A stretch of 64,000 nt of DNA from Isochrysis galbana (taxonomy: Eukaryota; Haptophyta; Isochrysidales; Isochrysidaceae), in NCBI GenBank assembly GCA_018136815.1, contig CM030931.1, positions 6,964,399-7,028,398 of the forward strand. Reading direction: 5' to 3'. Both the position numbers and the translations under genes were made by a program. This document shows positions 37,421 through 46,194 of the stretch, one piece after another; position 1 is the first letter of the stretch; every line of letters starts with the position of its first letter. Under the pieces are notes generated by a model. It searched no databases. It was given only the letters and a program-made list of their open reading frames with translations, and was not told the DNA's origin.

Positions 37421-38320
37421 CTCGCTCTTTACTCTCTCTACTCTCTCTACTCTCTCTACTCTCTCTACTCTCTCTACTCTCTCTACTCTACTATACTCTC
37501 TCTAGAGACTCTCTCTACTCTCTCTACTCTCTCTAGAGACTCTCTCTACACTCTACACTCTCTACTCTCTCTACTCTCTCTACTCTCTCTACTCTCTCTA
37601 CTCTCTCTACTCCCTCTAGAGACTCTCTCTACTCTCTCTACTCTCTCTACTCTCTCTACTCTCTCTACTCTCTCTACTCTCTCTACTCTCTCTACTCTCT
37701 CTACTCTCTCTACTCTCTCTACTCTCTCTCTCTCTACTCTCTCTACTCTCTCTACTCTCTCTAGAGACTCTCTCTACTCTCTCTACTCTCTCTACTCTCT
37801 CTCTACTCTCTCTCTACTCTCTCTACTCTCTCTACTTTCTCTAGAGACTCTCTCTATACTCTCTCTACTCTCTCTATTCTCTCTAGAGACTCTCTCTACT
37901 CTCTCTACTCTCTCTAGAGACTCTCTCTACTCTCTACACTCTACACCTTCTACTCTCTCTACTCTCTCTACTCCCTCTAGAGACTCTCTCTACCTCTACT
38001 CTCTCTACTCTCTCTACTCTCTCTACTCTCTCTAGAGACTCTCTCTACTCTCTCTACTCTCTACTCTCTCTACTCTCTACAGACTCTCTCTCTCTCTACT
38101 CTCTCTACTTTCTCTAGAGACTCTCTCTACTCTCTCTATTCTCTCTAGAGTAGAGACACTATCTACTCTCTCTACTCTCTCTACTCTCTCTACTCTCTAC
38201 ATAGAGACTCTCTCTCTCTCTACTCTCTCTACTTTCTCTAGAGACTCTCTCTACTCTCTCTACTCTCTCTAGAGACTCTCTCTACTCTCTCTACTCTCTC
38301 TACTCTCTCTACTTTCACTC
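37421..38320. repeat. ~900-bp CTCTCTACT satellite between two divergent genes
   Basis: Near-perfect 9-bp (TCTCTCTAC) repeats with periodic TCTCTAGAGAC interruptions about every 50-140 bp. The TCTAGAGA word is palindromic. It fills most of the space between the PPR start (37410) and the S1 start (38486). Reading frames through it encode repetitive Ser/Leu/Tyr peptides and are artefacts. Confidence 0.95.
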
Positions 38321-38485
38321 CCCGGCGGCTCTCCCGGGCGCGCCAGGCGGGGGGGGGGCGGGCGCAAACTATTTTCGGTCCCCCCTTACCCCCCCCCCCT
38401 CTGCTGCTGGGGGAGAGACCAGGGAGACAGACGAGAGGAGACGAGAGGAGGCATAACGAGACTCTCGAGCGAGACCCGCGGCGAG

Positions 38486-39487
38486 ATGCTCGCGTCCAGA
38501 ATCTCGCCGCTCCTCGTCGCCACGGCGCTCGCGGCGCGCGTGAGCGCGGCGCTGGTGGGGGGCGTGCGCGGCGTAGCCGTACAGCCGCGTGCAGCTCTTC
38601 TTGCATCGGCCGCCCTCTTCCAGCCGCCGCCCATCTCGCCCGATGAGCTCAAGAAGGGAAACATTGTGATCGCACGTGTGCTGCGGCCACACGCAGCTGG
38701 TGGGTACGAGGTCGAGATCGGCGCGCCCAAGCCGGCGTGCCTCCCGCGCGGCGAGGTGGCACTTCTGCCCAACGTCACCTCGGGCCGGGTCCCGGGCCAG
38801 GGATGGGTTGAGCTCAACGAGGGAGAGGTCTACCAGGCACTCGTGATAGGCGTTGGAGGAGGGGAGGTCAACGTTTCGCTGGCGCGTGCGCAGCGCGCCA
38901 TCGCATGGCAGCGGATCGAGCAGCTCTTCCAGGAGGATATCTCGTACAATGCGACCGTATTGAGCATCAACGAGGCCGGCGCCAACGTCGATATCGAGAT
39001 GGTCGCCGGCTTCGTGCCATGGAGCCACTGGCACTTGAACGAGGAGGCGTGGGCCAACCGGTACAACCTAATCGGTAGCCGGCTGATGGTCAAGTTCCTC
39101 GAGATGGACCCCGCACGCAAGCGGCTCGTGGTGTCGCATCGGCGCTATCTCCTCCAGAAAAGGCTGAAGGAGCTGTCCCCCGGCCAGCTCGTCAGCGGGC
39201 ATGTGTGCAAGATCATGCCCTACGGCGTCATCGTGCGGCTCGCAGATGGCCTTGATGGCCTCCTGCACATATCGCAGGTGTCCAAGACCTTTGTGAAGGA
39301 CATGACAGGCATATTTGAGATGGGGGAGGCGCTCACGTGCGTTGTGCTCAAGGTTGATATTACCGATGGCTCCATCTCGCTCTCCACCAAGATGCTGGAG
39401 AAGGAGCAGGGCGAAATGCTCTCGGACAGGGCGGCCGTGATGGCTCGCACCAATGTCGCAGAGGCAGTCACCGAGCTCTCTGAGTGA
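38486..39487 (+). CDS. rps1: Plastid-type ribosomal protein S1 (three S1 domains)
   Basis: S1 proteins hold mRNA on the 30S-type ribosome; a nuclear gene with a leader implies plastid action. Intronless, 333 residues. Residues 1-~45 are a hydrophobic leader (LLVATALAARVSAALV) then a transit-like stretch. S1 domain 1 spans ~57-133, divergent. Domain 2 spans ~150-219 (YNATVLSINEAGANVDIEMV, GFVPWSHW, LVVSHRR). Domain 3 spans ~231-304 (PGQLVSGHVCKIMPYGVIVR, GLDGLLHISQVS, ISLSTKMLE) and is a canonical OB fold. Three-domain S1 is the form found in cyanobacteria and plastids. It shares a CT-rich bidirectional promoter region with the PPR gene, which also has an organelle leader. Confidence 0.9.
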   Translation: MLASRISPLLVATALAARVSAALVGGVRGVAVQPRAALLASAALFQPPPISPDELKKGNIVIARVLRPHAAGGYEVEIGAPKPACLPRGEVALLPNVTSGRVPGQGWVELNEGEVYQALVIGVGGGEVNVSLARAQRAIAWQRIEQLFQEDISYNATVLSINEAGANVDIEMVAGFVPWSHWHLNEEAWANRYNLIGSRLMVKFLEMDPARKRLVVSHRRYLLQKRLKELSPGQLVSGHVCKIMPYGVIVRLADGLDGLLHISQVSKTFVKDMTGIFEMGEALTCVVLKVDITDGSISLSTKMLEKEQGEMLSDRAAVMARTNVAEAVTELSE

Positions 39488-40084
39488 GGTCCATGTCAGG
39501 CATTCGCGGGCGGGGAGAGGTGGCGGCGGCGCATGCCACGCTCCACGGCCAAGCAGCCGCTTCGCAGTGAGTCAGCCTGCTTGTCCCCCTCGTACTCGGC
39601 CCACTGCTCAGTGTCACGCTCCACGGCCAAGCAAAGCATCTTCGAGTGCGGATGGGCCTCAGCTCTTACCGCCGGTTCAGAGCCAAGGGTCGTTTCCTCT
39701 TTCCATCCTTATTCCTTATCCGTAGAAGTAAAAGTTGCGGCTGGGGCAGTGGAGTGGCTGTGGTTGTGGCTATTGATAGTGATAGTGAATGATATTGAGA
39801 CCAATTAGGGGAAAGAGGGGCGGCATAGGCATAGGGGGCACCGGAGCGTACGGAGGGCGAGACGCGAGCACGAGGGATGGCATTGGCACTGGCGGTCGCG
39901 GAGGGAAGCGGGCACCGCAGCCACAGCACGCGGGAGACTTAGGGCTTAGGGATAGGGAGGTCGCCAAGAGGAGCCTGGTGCCTGGCTGTGGCCTTGGGGT
40001 TGGGGCGACTCTAGGGAACTCTCGATTCTCGGATAGCGCGAAGGGATAAGTGAAAGGGCGGGAAATGCACACATGGCCAATGGT
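39488..40084. other. Gene-free stretch
   Basis: S1 3' flank. A short direct repeat CACGCTCCACGGCCAAGCA occurs at 39537 and 39617. Nothing else seen. Confidence 0.45.
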
Positions 40085-40350
40085 AGCCCGGTCACTCACT
40101 AGGGAGGTGCGGAGGGCACCATGTGTAATGGTAATGGTAATGGGCAAACGACAAACGAAGGCCTAAATAATGAATAAGCTTATTGAATAAGCTCCCTACC
40201 CCTAGCTAGGTTCTGGTAGCTGGGAGATCAGGGGAAAAAACCGGGGGTCTTCCGGCAAACTTTGCTCGAAAAATACCCGATTTCATGCCTCTGGCCTCTG
40301 ACGGCCGTGCGGAAATATATTTTAGGTCCCCCTCCGGTATAATTTATCGA
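40085..40350 (+). repeat. Dispersed repeat with AGCCCGGTCACTCACT end (full-length-looking copy)
   Basis: Blocks in order: AGCCCGGTCACTCACTAGG, TGCGGAGGGCACCAT, CGAAGGCCTAAATAAT, AAGCTCCCTA, GGGAGATCAGGGGAAAAAAC, GTCTTCCGGCAAA, CGAAAAATACCCGATTTCA, CTGACGGCCGTGCG, CCCCCTCCGGTATAAT. The same order is seen at 2112-2350, and at 52464-53560 with a ~0.7 kb interruption. Confidence 0.65.
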
Positions 40351-40555
40351 CGGCCTTTATGCGCGCCAGGTGAGGTCAAGCTACATGTACTACTCACTAC
40401 CTCGAAGGACTCGAATGTGCGGCGCGAGGACTCATTTTTGTACAGACAGACTCGAGCTGCGCCTCAAACGCAAGCTAGCTCGCCTCATCAAGAAACTGGC
40501 GAGAGGATCGGAGCGTGTGGCATGTCCCCTACAGACGATCCGGAGGGTGATAGGC

Positions 40556-40790
40556 GAGAAGCGCTCAATCACCATCACCCACATCAAAGAAAAGCGTTCA
40601 ATCACCATCAGCCTACACGTGGGAACGCGTTCAATCGCCATCACTCCCACATCAAAGAAAAGCGTTCAATCACCATCAGCCTACACGTGGGAACGCGTTC
40701 AATCGCCATCACCCCCCACCGCATGGAAAAGCGTTCAATCACCATCAGCCTACACATGGAAAAGCGTTCAATCGCGGAAGATCGTGGGGA
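40556..40790 (+). repeat. Minisatellite of GCGTTCAATC(A/G)CCATCA units
   Basis: Seven units of an 18-20 bp core at ~34-bp spacing, with the intervening ~15 bp alternating between two forms (CCCACATCAAAGAA and GCCTACACGTGGGA), giving a ~67-bp higher-order period. It overlaps an open frame but has no coding support. Confidence 0.8.
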
Positions 40791-40891
40791 TCATGAGGGT
40801 AGCTATCCAACCCACTTGTTTGGCAAGAGGGTATGCTGCATTCCCGCTCGAGTTGGTGCGTGACACAAAAATATGTACGATACTATGAAAC

Positions 40892-41497
40892 ATGTCCAAC
40901 ACTACCGATGCTATAGATTACACAACAGTACTACATCCGGAACATATCAAGAATATCCTTAGTAGCGAGACATCCGACAACTGGGTGTGGCGGAACGAAA
41001 TTGATCGAGCTCTTAATAACAACAAGGAGAAGGAGCTGTACGAAAACTTCGTGAATAGGCTTGATGATGACAAATACGGCAGGTTCATAAGGGCGTACAT
41101 ATCATTCAGGCGTTTCGATAGAGGGTATGTCAATTACAATCAGCTCACGCAAATTGCCGAGAAAGAGGGGTTCGAACATCAAATGAAGAACATTGATAAT
41201 CCAAATGAACATGATTTGAATACGATTACGATAAATAAAGATTTCAAGAACGATGTAACTCTCCAACCCCACCCAAGCTCCAACCCCACCCAAGCTCCAA
41301 CCCCACCCAAGCTCCAACCCCACCCAAGCTCCAACCCCACCCAAGCTCCAACCCCTCCAACCCCACCCAAGCTCCAACCCCACCCAAGCTCCAACCCCTC
41401 CAACCCCACCCAAGCTTCCAACCCCACCCAAGCTCCAACCCCTCCAACCCCACCCAAGCTCCAACCCCACCCAAGCTCCAACCCCTCCACTAACTAA
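40892..41497 (+). CDS. AT-richer hypothetical protein with Pro-rich repeat tail, cut by a retroposon
   Basis: Begins MSNTTDAIDYTTVLHPEHIK. Residues 1-~118 are a mixed-charge, helical, Asn/Asp/Lys-rich domain unlike the Arg/Ala-rich host proteins, with clearly lower G+C than the surroundings. From ~122 the frame enters the 17-bp minisatellite (CCAACCCCACCCAAGCT), giving Gln/Pro/His/Ser-rich repeats. At 41492 the AACTAAG retroposon interrupts it, and the last codons come from the insertion. The minisatellite resumes at 42361. Codon and base composition suggest a foreign, possibly viral source (inference). No family recognised. Confidence 0.45.
   Translation: MSNTTDAIDYTTVLHPEHIKNILSSETSDNWVWRNEIDRALNNNKEKELYENFVNRLDDDKYGRFIRAYISFRRFDRGYVNYNQLTQIAEKEGFEHQMKNIDNPNEHDLNTITINKDFKNDVTLQPHPSSNPTQAPTPPKLQPHPSSNPTQAPTPPTPPKLQPHPSSNPSNPTQASNPTQAPTPPTPPKLQPHPSSNPSTN
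41261..41491. repeat. 17-bp minisatellite, left part
   Basis: CCAACCCCACCCAAGCT units with CCAACCCCTCC variants; continues after the retroposon at 42361-42494, so the insertion split one array. Confidence 0.9.
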
Positions 41498-42359
41498 GTT
41501 TATACTTGGTTCACCCATGGCGGGGCACGAGCCCCCCCCTCTCTTCACTCCTCCCCTGCCATGGGGGAGGAACCACCCACTCTCCTGGCACGCCTGATGG
41601 CCTGCCAGGAGCACACTGACATGCCGACCCATCCCTCTCCGCACAGGCATGCCTGAATCGCACGCCCTGGCCTGTCGTGGCCAGCCAATCCCTCTGACCA
41701 ACCCCTCCTCCCCCTGGGCCCCCCTGATCAGGACCCCCCAGCCAGCTCCAGTCGACTGGCAGGGGCTCGAGAGCCAGCGAGGGAGAGGCAGGAGGGGCCA
41801 GGGCCATGCCCTAGCCTCACCTGCCCCCTGAGCTGCGCTCCAAGGCCCCTGCCGGCCTCCTGGGGACCTGAAGAGGGGCCGCAGGCGCGCGCCATGGCCA
41901 GAGCCGCAGGGAAGAGAGGAGGAAGAGGGAAGAGGGAGGGGAGGGGGGAGTGGCAGCTCTCCCCTCCGGCGTTTACGTGTCTTCTCGCCCCGTTTGGGTA
42001 AGAGAAGACGGGGGCGCCAGAGCCAGGAGGGAAGGGCCGCGGCTCGCCGCGGCCACTCGCTTAGGCGAGGAGTGATTAGCGCTTCTGGGCTCCCTTTCAC
42101 GAGTGCCCCCCCCCCCCTGCGTTGTTTTTACCCGAAAGGGGTTTTCCCCCAGCGTGGACTCGAGGAGAGGACGTGCTGGGGTGCGCGGGGTCGGTGCGTG
42201 CACTGGGGGGAGGACAAATATCGAGGGGAGGGGGCAGTGCCCCCTGCCCCCGGTAGCACTCGGACACCTGGCTCGTCAGGCATGGCGGGATTCCGGGACG
42301 GAAAAGTTGTGTCCAATTAGCTAGTGGGGTTGGCTAGGATATAACATTAATTAGTTTTA
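41492..42359 (+). mobile_element. AACTAAG retroposon inserted in a minisatellite
   Basis: Starts AACTAAGTTTATACTTGG, GC hairpin, CTGGCACGCCTGATGGCCTG, CGAGGGAGAGGCAG and ends in GTGTCCAATTAGCTAGTGGG, GGATATAACATTAATTAG, TTTTAAA. The 3' end differs from that of 42832-43588 but equals those at 14350-14443 and, reversed, 58975-59165. The flanks AAGCTCCAACCCCTCCA on both sides would be a 17-bp target duplication, though the array makes this ambiguous. Confidence 0.8.
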
Positions 42360-42360
42360 A

Positions 42361-42494
42361 AGCTCCAACCCCTCCAACCCCACCCAAGCTCCAACCCCAC
42401 CCAAGCTCCAACCCCTCCAACCCCACCCAAGCTCCAACCCCACCCAAGCTCCAACCCCTCCAACCCCACCCAAGCTCCAACCCCCCATCAGTGA
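42361..42494. repeat. 17-bp minisatellite, right part
   Basis: Continuation of the CCAACCCCACCCAAGCT array found at 41261-41491, now separated by the retroposon. Confidence 0.9.
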
Positions 42495-42552
42495 AGTGGT
42501 CTGATGGTAATCATCTACACATACATGAAGTCGATGTCCTCACCCAAGTCCT

Positions 42553-42831
42553 CTATAGGTGGGAATTGATTCGTAGTGCAATACTCCCACAGAAGCTTCC
42601 CGTTGCGACGTAGGTAACTCTTTCGAAGGCTTTTTCCCAATCCAGCGCTAGTAAGAGTCCCGGTTCCCCCGTTTCGTCTAAGTACGCGTGTGTTAGCTGC
42701 AGGAGATGGGTGGCTTCGCCTATAAGGCGCTTAGGGACGAAGCCGAGTTGGTCTTTCGAGATTATGTTCCCGATTACCGTTTTCAGTCTATTAGTGAGTA
42801 TTTTAGCTAAGATCTTATAGTCACTCTGAAG
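42553..42831 (-). pseudogene. LINE reverse transcriptase, downstream half of a split gene
   Basis: Reads LQSDYKILAKILTNRLKTVI, then DQLGFVPKRLIGEATHLLQL and LLLALDWEKAFERVTYVATG: RT blocks following the fragment at 43589-44055 on the same (minus) strand. The gene is split by the retroposon at 42832-43588. The downstream palm (FADD) is missing. Confidence 0.88.
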
Positions 42832-43605
42832 CAACTAAGTTTATACTTGGTTGACCCATGGGGGGCACGAGCCCCCCCTCTCTCCACTCCTCCCCTGCCA
42901 TGGGGGAGGAACCACCCATCCTCATGGCATGCCTGATGGCTTGCCAGGAGGCCACTGCCCTGCTGACCCACTCTCTCACTCACAGGCACGCCTGATTCGC
43001 TCGTCCTGGCCAGTCGTGGCCAGCCCATTGCTCCAACCCCCCCTCCCCCCCTGGTCGACAGGCAGACAGGTGCAGCGTGGGGGCCCCTGAGGCTCGAGAG
43101 CGCCAGCGAGGGAGAGGCAGGGGAGGCCAGGGCCCAGCCCCAGCCTCCTCTGCCCCCTGAGCTGGCCTCCAGGAGCCTCCAGGGGTCGCCAGAGGGCAGC
43201 TGGAGGCCTGCCGCAGGCGCGCCATCGCGCGTGCCGCAGGAGAGGGGAGAGAGGGCGCGGAGAAGGGGGTGGGCGGAGCGAGAGCTCCGCTCACCGAAAA
43301 ATTGGTAAGTCCCGCTCCTGTTTACAGGATAAGTCGGGACTGAAGCCGCCGCCCACTCGGAGACACAGGAGGAAGGGGGGGAAAGATCACCGGGGGGTGG
43401 CGCGGGCCACCGGACCATATCTAAGCCCTTCACCCCTATCCCCCTAGTAGTGCAGGGGGGGAGCCGCCTGATGGCGGGGGGAGAAGGGCCGGGGAGTGGT
43501 GGGGGTGTAGAAAGTATGCTACGTACTATGTGTAGTAGGTAGTGGTTCCATTCGCCGCGAGTGCGGTAAGAATATTAGAAGGTTTTTTTTATAGTCACTC
43601 TGAAG
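42815..43605 (+). mobile_element. Complete AACTAAG retroposon with 17-bp target-site duplication inside a LINE
   Basis: TTATAGTCACTCTGAAG occurs at 42815-42831 and 43589-43605 on either side of the element (42832-43588, ~757 bp). Element: CAACTAAGTTTATACTTGG, GC hairpin, CTGATGGCTTGCCAGGAGG, GACAGGCAGACAGGTGCAG, CGCCAGCGAGGGAGAGGCAG, GTTTACAGGATAAGTCGGG, then CCGCGAGTGCGGTAAGAATA and a run of T. The interrupted codons (LQSDYK) are duplicated on both sides, proving insertion into the RT gene. No coding capacity, no long inverted ends: SINE-like. Confidence 0.92.
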
Positions 43606-44055
43606 TAGCGTGATGGGTCTGTAGTTCCTAGGGTCTCGTGTGTCCCCTTTTTTGTATAGTAGGATTATGTCCCCTTCCCTCATAGATACGTTCAGGTAGC
43701 CCTGGTCGAGTGCAAGATTTAGAACTCTCAAGAAGTCGTGCTTTACTAGCCCTACGAAACTTTTGTAGAATTCCGCCGGCAGAGCGTCCGGCCCCGCGCT
43801 TTTGCCGTTGCCTATCTGTGTTATTGCCTCTAGTAGCTCTTCCATCGTGATCTTTCCTTCTATCGCGCTACTATCGTGCGTGTTCAGCGGGTGTTGTTCT
43901 ATTAGCGCTTCCAGCTCGTGGTCTCCTACGTTGCGTCTTTCTTGGTATAGCCACGCGTAGTATTTGCGGAGCTCCCTGGGTATTTCCGCGTCGTCTGCTG
44001 TTGTGTCTCTCGCCTCTTCGTTGAGGCTGTAGTAAGTAGCGCGAGGCTTGGTGTT
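43589..44055 (-). pseudogene. LINE reverse transcriptase, upstream half of a split gene
   Basis: From ~44055 downward: TYYSLNEEARDTTADDAEIP, RKYYAWLYQERRNV, then ITMEELLEAITQIGNGKSAG, PDALPAEFYKSF, GDIILLYKKGDTRDPRNYRP and ITLLQSDYK. This is the linker and first RT blocks of a non-LTR retrotransposon. It continues at 42831 after the retroposon insertion. No start codon or endonuclease domain remains. Confidence 0.88.
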
Positions 44056-45016
44056 GACTGAGTGTTAGGAACGAGGGACGAGAACGGGAACGAGGAACGG
44101 GAACGAGGAACGAGAACGAGGGCGAGAACGAGAGACGAGAGCGACGGACGAGAGACGACAGACGACGCCGCACTCCCCCCGTGTTGCGGGAGTGCGCTAT
44201 AGCGACAGCGACGAATGGCCCAGATGCTGCTGGCGCAGAGGAGGTCGCCATTCGTGCGCCCGGCCGATTTCAGCTTCAGCAGTCAGCAGGGCGGTGTTCA
44301 CATGCACGTTGAATTGAGGTCGGTTGCGGTTGCTCCTCCAAGCTCCACGTGGCACCGAATGAAGGCAAGCCGCCTTGTCTGAAGCGGGGGCGGGGGCGGC
44401 AAAAATGGCAGTGGTCGATAGCCATTGGGCCATCAAAATTCTGGGGGCGGGTGTACTTTTATACTAAAGTTTGGGGGGGTGGGGGATGGTTGGGGTCAAA
44501 AACTGGACCTCAGGTTGCACCTTCTTTACCCAGGCTCGTCTCCTTCCTATTCCATAATGTTTATGGTCTCAGACGAAAACGAGGATATCCAAAACTTCGT
44601 CCTCTCAGGCACAAGTGGCAATACACGACAGCTCGGGGCTCGCCTTTGCGCTGTTGCCAAGAAATTTGCCCGAGCGCAGCGTAAGTCTAAGTTTTAGTAT
44701 GCAGTGGGTGGCTCGTGTGCACGCAGCTCGCGGCGGCAACAATGCTAGCAGCGGCGAGACTGCAGCAACCCCCCTCATTGTTATTGCCCAAGGGCCCTGC
44801 TTTTTACAGACCTTGTGACCTGCAACCAGAGCGCGCCCATCCATTGGTTGTACCATTGCTCCTTGTTCGCATAGTTGAAGTTGGGTGCGCAGGCATGCAG
44901 CTCGAGATGAGAACCGTGGGAGGGCATTGAAGAGGCAGTAGACATGCGCTGCCAGTAGCCTCCTGACTGAGAAGAGAAATGTCGGCCCGAAAGAGCTCAG
45001 AAGCAGCCTCAGCCAC
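44056..45016. other. Region without a supported gene
   Basis: 44056-44165 is a (G)GAACGAG-type purine repeat. A short coding-like exon at 44557-44680 (SDENEDIQNFVLSGTSGNTR, then LGARLCAVAKKFARAQ) ends at a strong GTAAGT donor, but I could not find a partner exon. Nothing else. Confidence 0.3.
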
Positions 45017-45440
45017 TCAAAGACGGCTCCTTAAAAATTCCAACTTCCTGCTTCTACCTGCCTCTTGCGGAGGGTGAACCTCACAAGTAAAAAATCCGTG
45101 CGCCCGGTCGCCATCCTCATCGCTCTGCAGAGTGTCCTCGACCCAGCGTAAGCTCTGTACGCCTCCGTCGAGATATTCAGCCTCGTTGAGCAGGGGCTCG
45201 TCCTGATCGGCTGGTGTTGGCCTCCGGTTCGCAGACTGGCTCGCATTCTTGGCTAGGCGCAAGCTCGTCGCGATACCGTCTGGAGGCCCCAGACTGCCGC
45301 GACGCTCGATAAGCGGAGGGTCCTCGCCCAGCTGCGAGAGCGCCACGGCGCGGTGCTGGCGCTGGACAGCCGTTGGCTGTAGCTGCGGCAGTCTAGCCAA
45401 TGAGCTGCCGATTGCTTGAGTGCACTCGCGGCTGCGAGGG
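45017..45440 (-). CDS. Probable 3' exon of an unrecognised gene
   Basis: About 140 coding-like residues ending at 45017 (AIGSSLARLPQLQPTAVQRQ, then EPLLNEAEYLDGGVQSLRW and RKLEFLRSRL). The frame has no usable ATG; a CCCTCGCAG acceptor at ~45441 on the minus strand would start the exon. Upstream exons would lie between 45450 and 45660. No family recognised; low-scoring. Confidence 0.3.
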
Positions 45441-45689
45441 AGCGAGGGAGAGAAAAGCTCCCAAAGAAGCTTGAGCAAGGCTCAGACCAAGTGGAGGCAG
45501 CCCTTCCTCCAATGTTGGTCTCGATGCTGGCAGAGATGGCAGGCGCTGCCCAGTAGGCTCTGCAGAGCAGCGTGTGCTTATAGGCGGCGGCGGCTGCAGT
45601 GACGAGAGGAGTACAAGCGTGTACGGCCAGCCGGGCCGGCCGCGAGGTGGGCCCCCCACCCACAGAGAGGGACCTAGCCGAGAAGAGAG

Positions 45690-46190
45690 GTGTGAATGAA
45701 CCTGTCTTCTCACACTACCAACCGCCCCCCGTCCGCCCCCCGCGCCCTCCCCTCGTCCCACTTCTTCTTCCTCTCTCTCCTAACCTCTCTCTACTCTAAT
45801 CTCTGTGAACTACCTCCCCATTGTAACTCGTCGGCGCAGATGGGGGCGGGAGAGGGGGGGGAGGAGACAGAATACAACGCCCCAGAGAGGGGGAGAAACG
45901 AGATGGACGAGGAGAGAGACAGGGACGGTAGAGGCGTAGAAGAGGAGAGCGCGGAGGAGAGGAGAGGAGACCAACAACCAGCAAGATGCAAGAAGTGAGA
46001 AGTGAACGGAAAACCAAGATCAGAGAGAGCGGGGGGAGGGTAGCCGGATGAGAGAGAGAGAGAGAGAGAGGGAGAGAGGGGGGGGGGGAGAGAGGGCGGG
46101 CGAGCGGTGAGCGCGGCGAGCTCGCCCACCGAGGGCCGCCACGAGGGGCCCTCTCATCGCACACAGGGGTTCGTGGGAAGGGTGCAGAGG
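45690..46190. repeat. CT/GA-rich low-complexity upstream region of the GH5 gene
   Basis: Pyrimidine-rich 45720-45800, purine-rich 45840-46110 with (GA)n at 46050-46068 and poly-G at 46078-46088. Overlapping ORFs are artefacts. Probably contains the GH5 promoter. Confidence 0.7.
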
Positions 46191-46194
46191 GGAA

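Noticed and set aside
37421..38035. Long Ser/Leu/Tyr-rich ORF overlapping the start of the PPR gene
   Set aside because: Pure (CTCTCTACT)n satellite translated; open in several frames for the same reason.
40556..40790. CRISPR-like array of GCGTTCAATC(A/G)CCATCA repeats
   Set aside because: The 'spacers' alternate between only two sequences and are themselves repeated, the repeats vary, and the host is eukaryotic. It is a minisatellite with a higher-order period.
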